DNA of 15,397 bases from CAYNNP01 sp964398215. Lineage in GTDB: Bacteria > Planctomycetota > Planctomycetia > Pirellulales > Pirellulaceae. Each line of letters starts with the position of its first letter. Position 1 is the stretch's first letter. The translations under genes were made by a program, and so were the position numbers. The notes under the pieces were generated by a model. That model was not told the origin of the DNA. It saw nothing but the letters and a program-made list of their open reading frames with translations, and made no database searches. Where the stretch lies: NCBI GenBank assembly GCA_964398215.1, contig CAYNNP010000158.1:1-15397 (forward strand), in the 5' to 3' direction. Positions 7,565-15,304 of the stretch are shown here, piece by piece.

Positions 7565-10216
7565 ATGAATGTTCACCGATTTTGCGCTGCGATTTTGATT
7601 GCGGCAGGTCTGCTTGTTACTCAATCATCGGCGCAAGTTCATATTGTTGTCGATTCTGGCGGTGCCCAGTTCATGGACGGGGCTAAGGTAATGGGAAGCG
7701 TCGCACAGGGAGCCGAAATCTATGTGCTACGAAAAAAAGGAAATTGGTATCAAGTCGTTGAACCAAATTCCAAGAAACGGGCGTGGGTCAATAAATCCAA
7801 AGTCAGACCGAGAGTTTATACGAATGCTCAGCTCGCCGATTTCAATCGCCTGAACAAAAAAGAAGATCGCTTTCTCGAGTATGTTGACGCTAACTCTGCG
7901 ACGACCGCCCAGATGAACGAAACGATCCAGTGGGCAAACCAACTTCGCGCCTTGATGGGTGATCGACATCCTGCGGTTGCGAACGCAGTGAGCTTGGCCG
8001 GCCTAGTAGCGGTAAATAATCAGGCCTATGGGTTGGCGAAAACTTGGTTTAACGACGCGATGCAAATTCATCTGAACGTTTATGGTAAAGATTCACCCAT
8101 GACAGCTCAGACCTATTTGGACATGGCAAATCTGCACAACAAGACGGGTGACTACACGGACACAATAAAGCAAGCGGCAATTGCGACTAAGATTTATCGC
8201 GCTGCAGTTGGGAACGATCACACAACAGTCGCACGTTCACTGTTTCCTGCTGGCATAGCATTGTCAGCTATTGGAGAGCATGAAGTCGCTCTGAAGTATT
8301 TCCAAGATAGCTATCGTATATTTCGCAAGGAACGAGGCGAATCCGATATAGCAACTCTTCAACTTCGTTCCTTGGTTGCCTCGCAAATGGAGGAATTGAA
8401 TCGCAATCAAGACGCGGCCAGGGAATACCAAGCCATCGTTAGCTTGTTTGAAAAGGACCATCCTGATGAGCGGGGTGATATCGCCAAGTATCGAATTAAA
8501 TTGGCTAAGGCAAAACTAGATCTTAGCGATCCAGCATCCATTGGTTCATTCCGAGAGTCCGTTCAGACCTTGTTGCGAGACTTTCCCGAACACGCACGCT
8601 ACATTCAAAGCGCACGAAAGAAAATGATTGCAATGATGCTGGCCAGCGGCGACGTCAACGGCGCCTTTGGCGAAATATATTCCATGCTGAAACGATTGCG
8701 GTACACGATTCGCAAAGAACTTTGGGGACTGACACCCGAACAGCAACTTGGGCAACTAGAACATTCCGAAGGCTATTTCTTTCATAAGTCCGTGTCTCTA
8801 GCTCGCGATTTTTCTGCCGTTCAATCGGTCGTTGACATGTCGGCCGAATGGATGATTAACGCGAAAGGATTGCTTCAAGAGGCGCAATCGGTCGAGGCGA
8901 CTTTTGGACAAGACTTTAATCGACGTGATGCCTGGGCAAATGAAGACCTCGTGAAGTTGGCACAGTTGAAAAATGCTATTCCTAAAGGTGCTGCCTATGT
9001 CGACATTATGAAGTTTCGAGCCTTTGAATATCGCGAAGATCTCACTACAAAAATGACGATCGACCGCTATGCCGCCTGGGTGACTCCGTCAAAGGGGGAT
9101 GTTCGATTTTTGGATCTTGGGCCAGCCGATGCGATTGACCAAGCCATCAAGAATCTGCAGAGCAAGTTGATTGAGGATTCCGAAAATATCAAAGACCTGA
9201 AGGACGAAAGGGATACGCCTGCGATCAAAAAACTGCTTCAAAGCGTAAGTGACTTGGTGTGGAAACCGATCTTGGCAAAAACCGGTGGCGCCAAAGCTCT
9301 GATTATTTCGCCCGATCAAGCAACTTGGCTGATTCCTTGGGCAGCGCTGCTGAATGAAGACGGTAGTTATGCGATCGAGTCGCATCAGTTCCAGTTGTCA
9401 CTGAGCGGACGTGAGTTCATTCAACCTAGAGTTAAAGGCAATGCAAACCCACCGATCATCTTCGCAAATCCAGAATTTGGAGCCCAGAAACAAAGACCGG
9501 CAAGTTCAAATCGCCAAGTGTTGAAGGCGCCGTTGGTCGGACCGCTGGAGTATTCCGCCTACGAAGCATCCGTGATCAAGGCACCGCTGGAGAAGCTAAC
9601 TGGTGCGAATGCCCGGGTGCTTATGGACCGTGACGCGCTGGAGTCAGAGTTCAAACGCCTGAATGGTCCCGAAGTCCTGGTTGTCAGCACCCACGGGTTT
9701 TCTCAAAACGCAGGCGGCGGAGAAGGAACCAGAAGCGCTAATTCTCAAGCGAATCCGAATTTTGAATTCGGCATGAGTATCAATCCATTGCTTCAATGCG
9801 GATTGATGTTGGCAGGTGCAAATCAACATCGGTCGATCGATTCATTGGACAATGACGGCGTGCTTACGGGCGTGGAAATTGCATCGACTAACCTTCGTGG
9901 GACGCAGCTGGCTGTGCTCAGCGCCTGTCGAACTGGATTGGGTGAATTGCAATCGACTGGTGGCGTGGTTGGACTTCGACGTGCATTTCATGTGGCCGGA
10001 GCAAACTCTGTCTTGGCTTCGCTTTGGGATGTTCCGGATCAAAGCACTGCAAATCTAATTGAGAATCTGTTTAGGGATTTGACAACTTCGCGTGACGTGG
10101 CAACCGCACTCCAAAATGCTCAGAAGGACCGGATTAAAAGACGTCGTAATAAGTTTGGCGCTGCCCATCCAGTGTTTTGGGCTGCATTCACGCTCTCAGG
10201 AAATGGAAACTTTTGA
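7565..10216 (+). CDS. Secreted SH3-TPR-CHAT caspase-like protease
   Basis: This 883-aa protein belongs to the CHAT (caspase HetF associated with TPRs) peptidase group. Residues 1-23 form a signal peptide (hydrophobic core AAILIAAGLLV, likely cleavage after SSA). Residues 24-82 resemble a bacterial SH3 domain, with KGNWYQVV and RAWVNKSKV. Several TPR units of the 'GDRHPAVANA' type run from about 130 to 310, followed by helical linker. From about 470 the pattern IPKGAAYVDI, YAAWVTP and LDLGPADAID is typical of the segment ahead of CHAT cores. The catalytic pair is intact: His710 in VVSTHGFS and Cys788 in LSACRTGLG. The conserved RRAFHVAGANSVLASLWDV segment follows. The ATG has AGGAA ten bases upstream. 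It is the last gene of the plus-strand run and meets a convergent operon 41 bases past its stop. An exported CHAT protein suggests proteolysis in the periplasm or at the surface. The substrate is unknown. Confidence 0.92.
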   Translation: MNVHRFCAAILIAAGLLVTQSSAQVHIVVDSGGAQFMDGAKVMGSVAQGAEIYVLRKKGNWYQVVEPNSKKRAWVNKSKVRPRVYTNAQLADFNRLNKKEDRFLEYVDANSATTAQMNETIQWANQLRALMGDRHPAVANAVSLAGLVAVNNQAYGLAKTWFNDAMQIHLNVYGKDSPMTAQTYLDMANLHNKTGDYTDTIKQAAIATKIYRAAVGNDHTTVARSLFPAGIALSAIGEHEVALKYFQDSYRIFRKERGESDIATLQLRSLVASQMEELNRNQDAAREYQAIVSLFEKDHPDERGDIAKYRIKLAKAKLDLSDPASIGSFRESVQTLLRDFPEHARYIQSARKKMIAMMLASGDVNGAFGEIYSMLKRLRYTIRKELWGLTPEQQLGQLEHSEGYFFHKSVSLARDFSAVQSVVDMSAEWMINAKGLLQEAQSVEATFGQDFNRRDAWANEDLVKLAQLKNAIPKGAAYVDIMKFRAFEYREDLTTKMTIDRYAAWVTPSKGDVRFLDLGPADAIDQAIKNLQSKLIEDSENIKDLKDERDTPAIKKLLQSVSDLVWKPILAKTGGAKALIISPDQATWLIPWAALLNEDGSYAIESHQFQLSLSGREFIQPRVKGNANPPIIFANPEFGAQKQRPASSNRQVLKAPLVGPLEYSAYEASVIKAPLEKLTGANARVLMDRDALESEFKRLNGPEVLVVSTHGFSQNAGGGEGTRSANSQANPNFEFGMSINPLLQCGLMLAGANQHRSIDSLDNDGVLTGVEIASTNLRGTQLAVLSACRTGLGELQSTGGVVGLRRAFHVAGANSVLASLWDVPDQSTANLIENLFRDLTTSRDVATALQNAQKDRIKRRRNKFGAAHPVFWAAFTLSGNGNF

Positions 10217-10257
10217 TTTTTGTGCCAACCTGGCGATACACCGATCTGTTCGCACAA

Positions 10258-11175
10258 TCAGTGAACGTAACCTGCGCCGCCTTTTGCGCAGCTGACATTC
10301 AATGTGTTGGACAAGTATCGCTCGTAAAATTTGTCAGAGTGATACATGATTTGGCGGGTGCCGACGGGATCGAGCGTAAAGAAGTCAACCCAAACAACGC
10401 CGCTTGAGTCCCTTTTCAATCGGGGACGCAAGTTTTTGAATTGGAATCCGTTCGCGTAACGCTCCCGCAATAGGCTGGCTCGGTTCAACCAACCATCGCT
10501 CAGTTTCCATGATTCATCTGGCGGCTGCAGCAGGAAAGAGTGAGCCCCCCAACAGACGCCATGCCACTCCGCACCCACTTCGTCTAGTTCTCGAAACAGG
10601 ATTGATGCCTGCCAATAGGATTCCAACGATCCGTCTCCGGAAATCATGTTTGCGATTCCCAATCGATCGGTGTCTTTTTCCTTTGGAACGTAGTCCGTTG
10701 GCAGAGCAAGCTCGCGCGGCAGCACCGTTATCATTCCTCTGGCTCCGCTTCTGCTCGAATGCACGTGAGCCCACAGATCGACATGCTCGGATAACTCCAA
10801 GCGAGTCAGATCGAACAGTTTTCGGTCAACGCGGTAAGTTGTCCAACGAGGCGTATCCTTATCGGGCGGCTTTTCGCAATTGGTTCCAATCATTGTCAGT
10901 TTGGAATAAGCGTCGCGAATATCGGTGACCTTTAGATAACCTGGAAGGTCATCGACAAATGACTTTGCATCATGCAGGGAAAGCCCACTGACGTCCCGAA
11001 TCATTCGAATGGCCTCGAAACGTTCTTCGCCCACTGAATGGACCCGAACGCTGTTGGTCCAAACTGGATCTATTTCAAAACGTGGTCGAACAAGAAATGG
11101 GCGGATGGCGCCGCGCAGTTCTTCTATCGGCTGAAGATCGTCGATCCATCGTTCTTCTTCGGACTCAGCACACAT
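10258..11175 (-). CDS. Unknown protein with ribosomal L7/L12 C-terminal-like domain
   Basis: I do not recognise this 305-aa protein as a whole. Residues about 42-97 resemble the C-terminal domain of ribosomal protein L7/L12: RVHSVGEERFEAIRMIRDVSGLSLHDAKSFVDDLP has the same 'ki.aIk.iRe.tGL.L.eAK..V...P' pattern. Non-ribosomal proteins carry this module in many bacteria, presumably for protein contacts. The rest (about 110-300) is Trp- and Arg-rich, with WAHVHSSRSGARG, EWHGVCWGAHSFLLQPP and VVWVDFFTLDPVGTRQIMYH, and suggests a compact cytoplasmic domain. There is no signal peptide or membrane helix. ATG 11175 is the only usable start: an in-frame TGA lies about 45 bases upstream with no ATG, GTG or TTG between. 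No SD is visible. It lies 71 bases after the cytochrome gene on the same strand, so it is probably the last gene of that operon. It ends convergently with the CHAT gene. Confidence 0.75.
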   Translation of the reverse strand: MCAESEEERWIDDLQPIEELRGAIRPFLVRPRFEIDPVWTNSVRVHSVGEERFEAIRMIRDVSGLSLHDAKSFVDDLPGYLKVTDIRDAYSKLTMIGTNCEKPPDKDTPRWTTYRVDRKLFDLTRLELSEHVDLWAHVHSSRSGARGMITVLPRELALPTDYVPKEKDTDRLGIANMISGDGSLESYWQASILFRELDEVGAEWHGVCWGAHSFLLQPPDESWKLSDGWLNRASLLRERYANGFQFKNLRPRLKRDSSGVVWVDFFTLDPVGTRQIMYHSDKFYERYLSNTLNVSCAKGGAGYVH

Positions 11176-11246
11176 GTCAGGCTTAATATGGAAACGGGAA
11201 TTGAAAGCATGGCTGTCGGGCGTGCGTCAGGCCGCGCACCAATGGG

Positions 11247-13496
11247 CTAACGAGTCTCGATGACCAGAGTCTTCTTCACGATCGGGGATGTGTTTTGGTT
11301 TCGCATGTCGTGCACGTAGCGGTCGGCAACATTTTCGCCCGTGAAATGGATTCCTGGATCAAATTCTTCATCGCTGGCATAGACAGTGATCAGCTCGCGT
11401 CCAAGCTGTGGCCGGACGGTCAGTGTGCCTTCACTTGGAAATCGCAATTTCTGGCCTGCATGGATCTTTGTACCCGCAGGAACAAGCACCACTTTTTGAC
11501 CTTTGGTATCAGTGCCAATGAGTTCCACGAACGCCGGTTGTTGGCCATCGTTAGAAAGAATGATCGCCATCTCGTCACCAGCTGCAAAAAACTGGCTTCC
11601 TCGGGTTGTCGTAATGTTGACGTTGGCACCTTGGCCAAGTGGGGCGTAGTCAAGCACACTGACAGCATCCAGCGGAATGACTGGCCGACCAATTCCAAGC
11701 TCATACACGACCTGATCAAAATAGTTTTCCCACGTGTCACGCCGGATGGCTCCCCTGCTTGCCAAAGGTACCAAGCCCAGTGCCGCGAACTGACGGCTTC
11801 GGAACACAACCGCCATGTCTTTTGATTCTGCTAGCCCCAACTCGCCCGCAACCGTAGCAAGCGTCAACGGATCCTCCAGAAACCGTCGTGTCACTGGCGT
11901 CAATGGCTCGTCGACTTGCGGATGCCCCAAGACCTTTTCCATGGCGTCCATGAATCGGCGTGAATCCTTTTTCAACAATGCGTCCATCACATCGCGTTCA
12001 GGGTACAACTGCAAAACATCGCGTTTGCTGAAACCCAAATGACCTGGCAGCATTTCAACTGCTGGTCGCACGACATCGCGAAACGATTTCATTCCTCGGT
12101 CGTGACATCGGATGCAGGAAAGGGCATTGCGGACAATTTTGTCTTCGGAAAATTTGTCGGTCACAATCTCAGTAGGTCCAGCGTCGATACGACCGCCCTG
12201 GCCATTGGCGAGGTAGTAACCTTGAAGGCCATTGGGCAGGTTGAAGATCATTTCTCCGCCAACGCCATGTAGATTGACCGGGTCGCGGAAAATATTCTCT
12301 TGCCCTTTGTTGGTGGCATAGTCAATTGATTTCCAGTAAGCACCAAGCGGCGATTCATAGCGTTCGGCGGCACGATTGTTTCGCGACACACCCGACAGAA
12401 TCACAGCGCCGCGCTTCACTCGACTGTGATGCATTTCTGCAGCCGCATCGACTCCAACAATCTCGCGTTCAAGTTCCGCAACATCGTGCGGCATTTTCAT
12501 GATGTCGTGATACAAATTTGGCTGCAAAGATGCACTGCAAAACCAATCAACTCTCAAATAGGGAACCTGGCGAACCATGCCCGATGGCCCGATAAATTCG
12601 GTATACAAATCGTCGTAGGTATCCGAATCGTCGTATCCAATCCCGTAGGGGTACTCCAACACCAATAGGTCATACGTATCCAGACCCTGTTTGCGACCGA
12701 CGTATTCATGCTTTGCAGCTAACAGATGATTGTGCCAGCCAAGTCTTCGAATATCGACAGCGAAAACGGACGCTGTTTCTCCGTCAACGACTTCGGCCGG
12801 AACCACTTCTCGCTGGTAAGTGAGGTGGTGAATGACTTTCAAAAAAGCGTCGCGCTGTACGTTCAGTTCTTCGCGCGTTGCACCACGAGTCAACAAGTGG
12901 TTACAACTAAAATATCGAAAGTAATGCTTGTCGGCAGAGGGCAATTGTCGTTGGTGAGCGAGAATACTCTTGAGCACGTGCTCCACTCCAATCAACCCAG
13001 CAAAAGCCTTTTCCTTGTCTTTGACTTCTGGAATCGCAACGTCGCTGGGGAAAGGCTTCGCGCCATCCTGGATCCAGTTGCGTATTTTATCGATTTCATC
13101 GGAAGGAACCTCGGGCAAATCTTGCGGCATGCGAACCGCCTCGTCACTGGTAACCATCACCTTGATCAGACGAGACTCCGCAGCGTTGCCGGGCTTGATG
13201 GTCTCGGACTGAATCATTGATTTCACATCAAGGATATCGAAGTCTGTTACCGACGCTTCGGCACTGTGGCATTCAGCGCAGCGACTGCGCAAAATTGACT
13301 TCACATTGGTTAATTCTGCTTGGCTCAACTCTGCGAGCGCCACCAGCGGAAAAACCATGATCAAGGTTGTGAACGCTAGAAATCGAAAAACACTTAGCGG
13401 AAAGGTATAACGTCGCACGTCAAATCCTTTGAGTTTAAAAGACCGCAGTGGCGGTAAAGCAGATGGTGGTGGCGATGGTTCGAACCGGTTGATCAC
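11247..13496 (-). CDS. Exported c-type cytochrome with DUF4384-like C-terminus
   Basis: This 749-aa protein has a long basic leader and a hydrophobic segment (about 33-54) ending in VALA, so it is a signal peptide or anchor. A planctomycete-type cytochrome c domain (PSCyt1-like) follows at about 58-150. It has CAECH (73-77) for heme attachment, Met123 in VRMP as a possible second ligand, and the ending EIDKIRNWIQDGAKPF. A second CxxCH, CIRCHDRG, lies at 461-468. Residues about 624-715 resemble DUF4384: FFAAGDEMAIILSNDGQQP, VLVPAGTKIHAGQKLRFP and ELITVYAS fit that family's pattern. The middle region (about 160-440) is His- and Tyr-rich and unassigned. The start is GTG 13496, inside the stop of the upstream gene (GTGA overlap) and with GAAGAGAG just upstream. 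DUF4384 domains often occur with caspase-like and TPR proteins, and a CHAT gene lies nearby. The electron donor and acceptor are unknown. Confidence 0.82.
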   Translation of the reverse strand: MINRFEPSPPPSALPPLRSFKLKGFDVRRYTFPLSVFRFLAFTTLIMVFPLVALAELSQAELTNVKSILRSRCAECHSAEASVTDFDILDVKSMIQSETIKPGNAAESRLIKVMVTSDEAVRMPQDLPEVPSDEIDKIRNWIQDGAKPFPSDVAIPEVKDKEKAFAGLIGVEHVLKSILAHQRQLPSADKHYFRYFSCNHLLTRGATREELNVQRDAFLKVIHHLTYQREVVPAEVVDGETASVFAVDIRRLGWHNHLLAAKHEYVGRKQGLDTYDLLVLEYPYGIGYDDSDTYDDLYTEFIGPSGMVRQVPYLRVDWFCSASLQPNLYHDIMKMPHDVAELEREIVGVDAAAEMHHSRVKRGAVILSGVSRNNRAAERYESPLGAYWKSIDYATNKGQENIFRDPVNLHGVGGEMIFNLPNGLQGYYLANGQGGRIDAGPTEIVTDKFSEDKIVRNALSCIRCHDRGMKSFRDVVRPAVEMLPGHLGFSKRDVLQLYPERDVMDALLKKDSRRFMDAMEKVLGHPQVDEPLTPVTRRFLEDPLTLATVAGELGLAESKDMAVVFRSRQFAALGLVPLASRGAIRRDTWENYFDQVVYELGIGRPVIPLDAVSVLDYAPLGQGANVNITTTRGSQFFAAGDEMAIILSNDGQQPAFVELIGTDTKGQKVVLVPAGTKIHAGQKLRFPSEGTLTVRPQLGRELITVYASDEEFDPGIHFTGENVADRYVHDMRNQNTSPIVKKTLVIETR
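13493..13496 (-). other. GTGA stop/start overlap coupling two genes
   Basis: On the minus strand the bases GTGA contain both the GTG start of the 749-aa cytochrome and the TGA stop of the 469-aa gene. Such four-base overlaps usually mean translational coupling within one mRNA. This supports GTG as the real start, and no competing start codon is needed. Confidence 0.8.
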
Positions 13497-14902
13497 TTCT
13501 CTCTTCCCGGCGGTGTGTAGTATTCAACAGTCGCGTTCATGATGGGTGTGGGGGCTCGTTGGAATTTCTTGTGATTGATCTCGGATATGACCTTTGCACC
13601 TTGAACGATTGCGCTGCGCGTGTTTTGTGCAACCAACTGTTCAAACAGGCTGGTTCCTAAGTCACCACGACTCTTGGCCGTTGTTTTGGGCATCGTGGTT
13701 TCGCTGATCGTCGCGAGATCCAGCTCGGCTTCGCTGCGTTTTTGAAGTTTAGACGAGAGTTCTTCAAAAACGGTGATGGAAATCAATCCAATGTCGCGGC
13801 CATAGTCATACTGACGTGCTTCCGACTCGGCATCTGAAAGGACGCGAAACTGTTCTCGGACTTTTTCGTCGACTTGGTAGCCTTCAATGGTGAACGAATT
13901 CTTTTCCGGAGCAAGAATCCAGACTGCTGCCTTGGCTGCCGGTTTTCTCTCACGATACAAGGTGTTCTCGCCATTGACTTGCAGGAGAATGCCGTAGCGT
14001 TTCCGGTCGTTTCCTTTTCGCAAAACTTTCAGTGAAACACGTTGACCTTCACGAGGCGTCTTGATGAACGCAGCGCCATTGCGAAACTCGTAGCTTTGCC
14101 GCTCGTTCCCGTACCAGATTTCCAACTGAACCGGTGAATTGGATGTTGCCGCCAAGGGATGTTGGGAAACAGCCTGGGGACTGGTTTTGAATAGAGTCTC
14201 ATTGCGGATAGCGAGGGCTTGTTGTCGAACCAAACGATCTGCCACGAACCGCGATTTTGAATTCGTACCACGTACGCTGCCATGGTCGAACACGCCTCGG
14301 GTTGTAAAGCTCTGGCCACTTTCCATCAGGTCCTCTAGATCAATCGGAACACTGAATCGAGCCAGAGGACTGAAATTCATATCGGTTTTTGAAATGAGAA
14401 CGAGTTCGACCAGCATCGTGCTCAAGTTCGATTCGATTTGGGCACTTCCGGCGATCAGCGAATCGAGGGCGACACTTGACTGGCCATTGATTTCCCACGC
14501 CAGCGGATAAGAAGCTGCAAACAGTTTTTCGCGTCCTTTGACGGTAAGGTGTGTTGCTTCATCGATTTTCGCAGCCACATCGCTTGCACCACGCGCGATT
14601 CCGATTTGCTGATTTCGTTGGGTTGAAACGCTGGGGTTTGCCATTGCCAAAGCTATCTCTAGCTTTTCAGCAAGCCGTATGTTGAGCGCGCCAAAGCTGG
14701 ATGGAAATTTGCCTTCGCCAACACGAACTGCAAACTTCAATACCCCAGTGGACTGGATCCCTTGGCTACGAAGCTCATCAAGTATTCCTGATGCAGCCTT
14801 TTGAAACTCTTGTTCAAGTTCATCACCAGCGTGGACATCTGTAACCAAAAGACAGGGGACAACAAGCAAGACAAAGAAGGCACAAAACAAGCGGTTCATC
14901 AT
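13493..14902 (-). CDS. Secreted protein, FlgO/CsgG-like N-terminus (tentative)
   Basis: This 469-aa protein is exported: residues 1-25 form a signal peptide (FCAFFVLLVVPCLLV, cleavage after VHA). Residues about 30-190 show a pattern reminiscent of FlgO/CsgG-type envelope proteins. A strand (GVLKFAVRVG) is followed by a helix (LNIRLAEKLEIALAMA), and later strands read SLIAGSAQIES and STMLVELVLISKTD. I rate this resemblance as tentative. Residues about 257-380 form a second beta-rich domain with RYGILLQVNGENTLY, AVWILAP, FTIEGYQVD and GLISITVFEEL, which I cannot name. The tail (about 410-469) is polar and ends TPPGREK. Two adjacent ATGs (14902 and 14899) follow AAGGA by three and six bases, so the second may be used. 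It is the first gene of the operon and overlaps the cytochrome start. A 130-bp repeat element begins 56 bases upstream. Role unknown; an envelope partner of the cytochrome is possible. Confidence 0.78.
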   Translation of the reverse strand: MMNRLFCAFFVLLVVPCLLVTDVHAGDELEQEFQKAASGILDELRSQGIQSTGVLKFAVRVGEGKFPSSFGALNIRLAEKLEIALAMANPSVSTQRNQQIGIARGASDVAAKIDEATHLTVKGREKLFAASYPLAWEINGQSSVALDSLIAGSAQIESNLSTMLVELVLISKTDMNFSPLARFSVPIDLEDLMESGQSFTTRGVFDHGSVRGTNSKSRFVADRLVRQQALAIRNETLFKTSPQAVSQHPLAATSNSPVQLEIWYGNERQSYEFRNGAAFIKTPREGQRVSLKVLRKGNDRKRYGILLQVNGENTLYRERKPAAKAAVWILAPEKNSFTIEGYQVDEKVREQFRVLSDAESEARQYDYGRDIGLISITVFEELSSKLQKRSEAELDLATISETTMPKTTAKSRGDLGTSLFEQLVAQNTRSAIVQGAKVISEINHKKFQRAPTPIMNATVEYYTPPGREK

Positions 14903-14957
14903 AGATCCTTAAACGGCGTAGTTCCTGCTGACGCAGCGATGTGACGACAATTTCATA

Positions 14958-15087
14958 CTAGTGCTCTGACCAGAGATCGAACTTCGGTTCAGCTCGTAGC
15001 CGGAGTCGCCAGACTTCGGTTTTTAGCAACGGGCCTGAATTCTGGCGAATCCAGCTACTCCAAAATTCAATGTGGTCGGAGCACTAG
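14958..15087. mobile_element. 130-bp MITE-like element with nested inverted repeats
   Basis: The ends are CTAGTGCTCTGACCA (14958-14972) and TGGTCGGAGCACTAG (15073-15087), which are inverted repeats matching at 14 of 15 positions. Inside them a second inverted repeat pairs 14996-15017 with 15037-15058 (19 of 22 positions), around a 19-base loop containing TTTTT. There is no coding capacity. The outer CTAG on both sides may be a 4-bp target duplication of the YTAR type used by some IS5-family elements. In that case the element proper is 122 bp with 11-bp ends. It lies just upstream of the 469-aa operon. A mobilised miniature element is the best reading, but a structured RNA or a REP/BIME-like repeat is possible. 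Confidence 0.6.
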
Positions 15088-15215
15088 GATAACGAGCCCG
15101 AAAGAAGAATAAGCTTCCTGGAAATCTAAAAGAACAAGTGAACTTGCGTGAATAGACACAGGGCACCGGCAAATACTGATCGAATATTCAGGTGTGTGCT
15201 TACGTTGACTTTGGT

Positions 15216-15304
15216 GTTGCGCTTTTCTGGTAACCCGAAGCGTTAGCGAGGGACAATCAATCTTGACTCGGTCCCTCGCTCACGCTTTTTGGAGTTGCGC
15301 TTTT
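15216..15304. repeat. Hairpin repeat flanked by 11-bp direct repeats
   Basis: AGCGTTAGCGAGGGAC (15239-15254) faces GTCCCTCGCTCACGCT (15271-15286), pairing at 15 of 16 positions around a 16-base loop. TTTTT (15286-15290) follows on the plus strand, so it could also terminate transcription. GTTGCGCTTTT occurs as a direct repeat on either side (15216-15226 and 15294-15304). I believe close relatives of the stem sequence are scattered through Rhodopirellula-type genomes, but I could not check this. No gene lies immediately upstream on the plus strand to need a terminator. Confidence 0.6.

Noticed and set aside
7565..10216. CHAT gene as part of an anti-phage or CRISPR-linked (TPR-CHAT) defence system
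   Set aside because: The protein is exported, and no CRISPR array, Cas, gasdermin, nuclease or other defence gene is in the window.
10272..10291. CTGCGC/GCGCAG hairpin at the convergent gene ends as a bidirectional terminator
   Set aside because: The six-base stem lies inside the 3' coding end of the 305-aa gene and has no T-run on either side.
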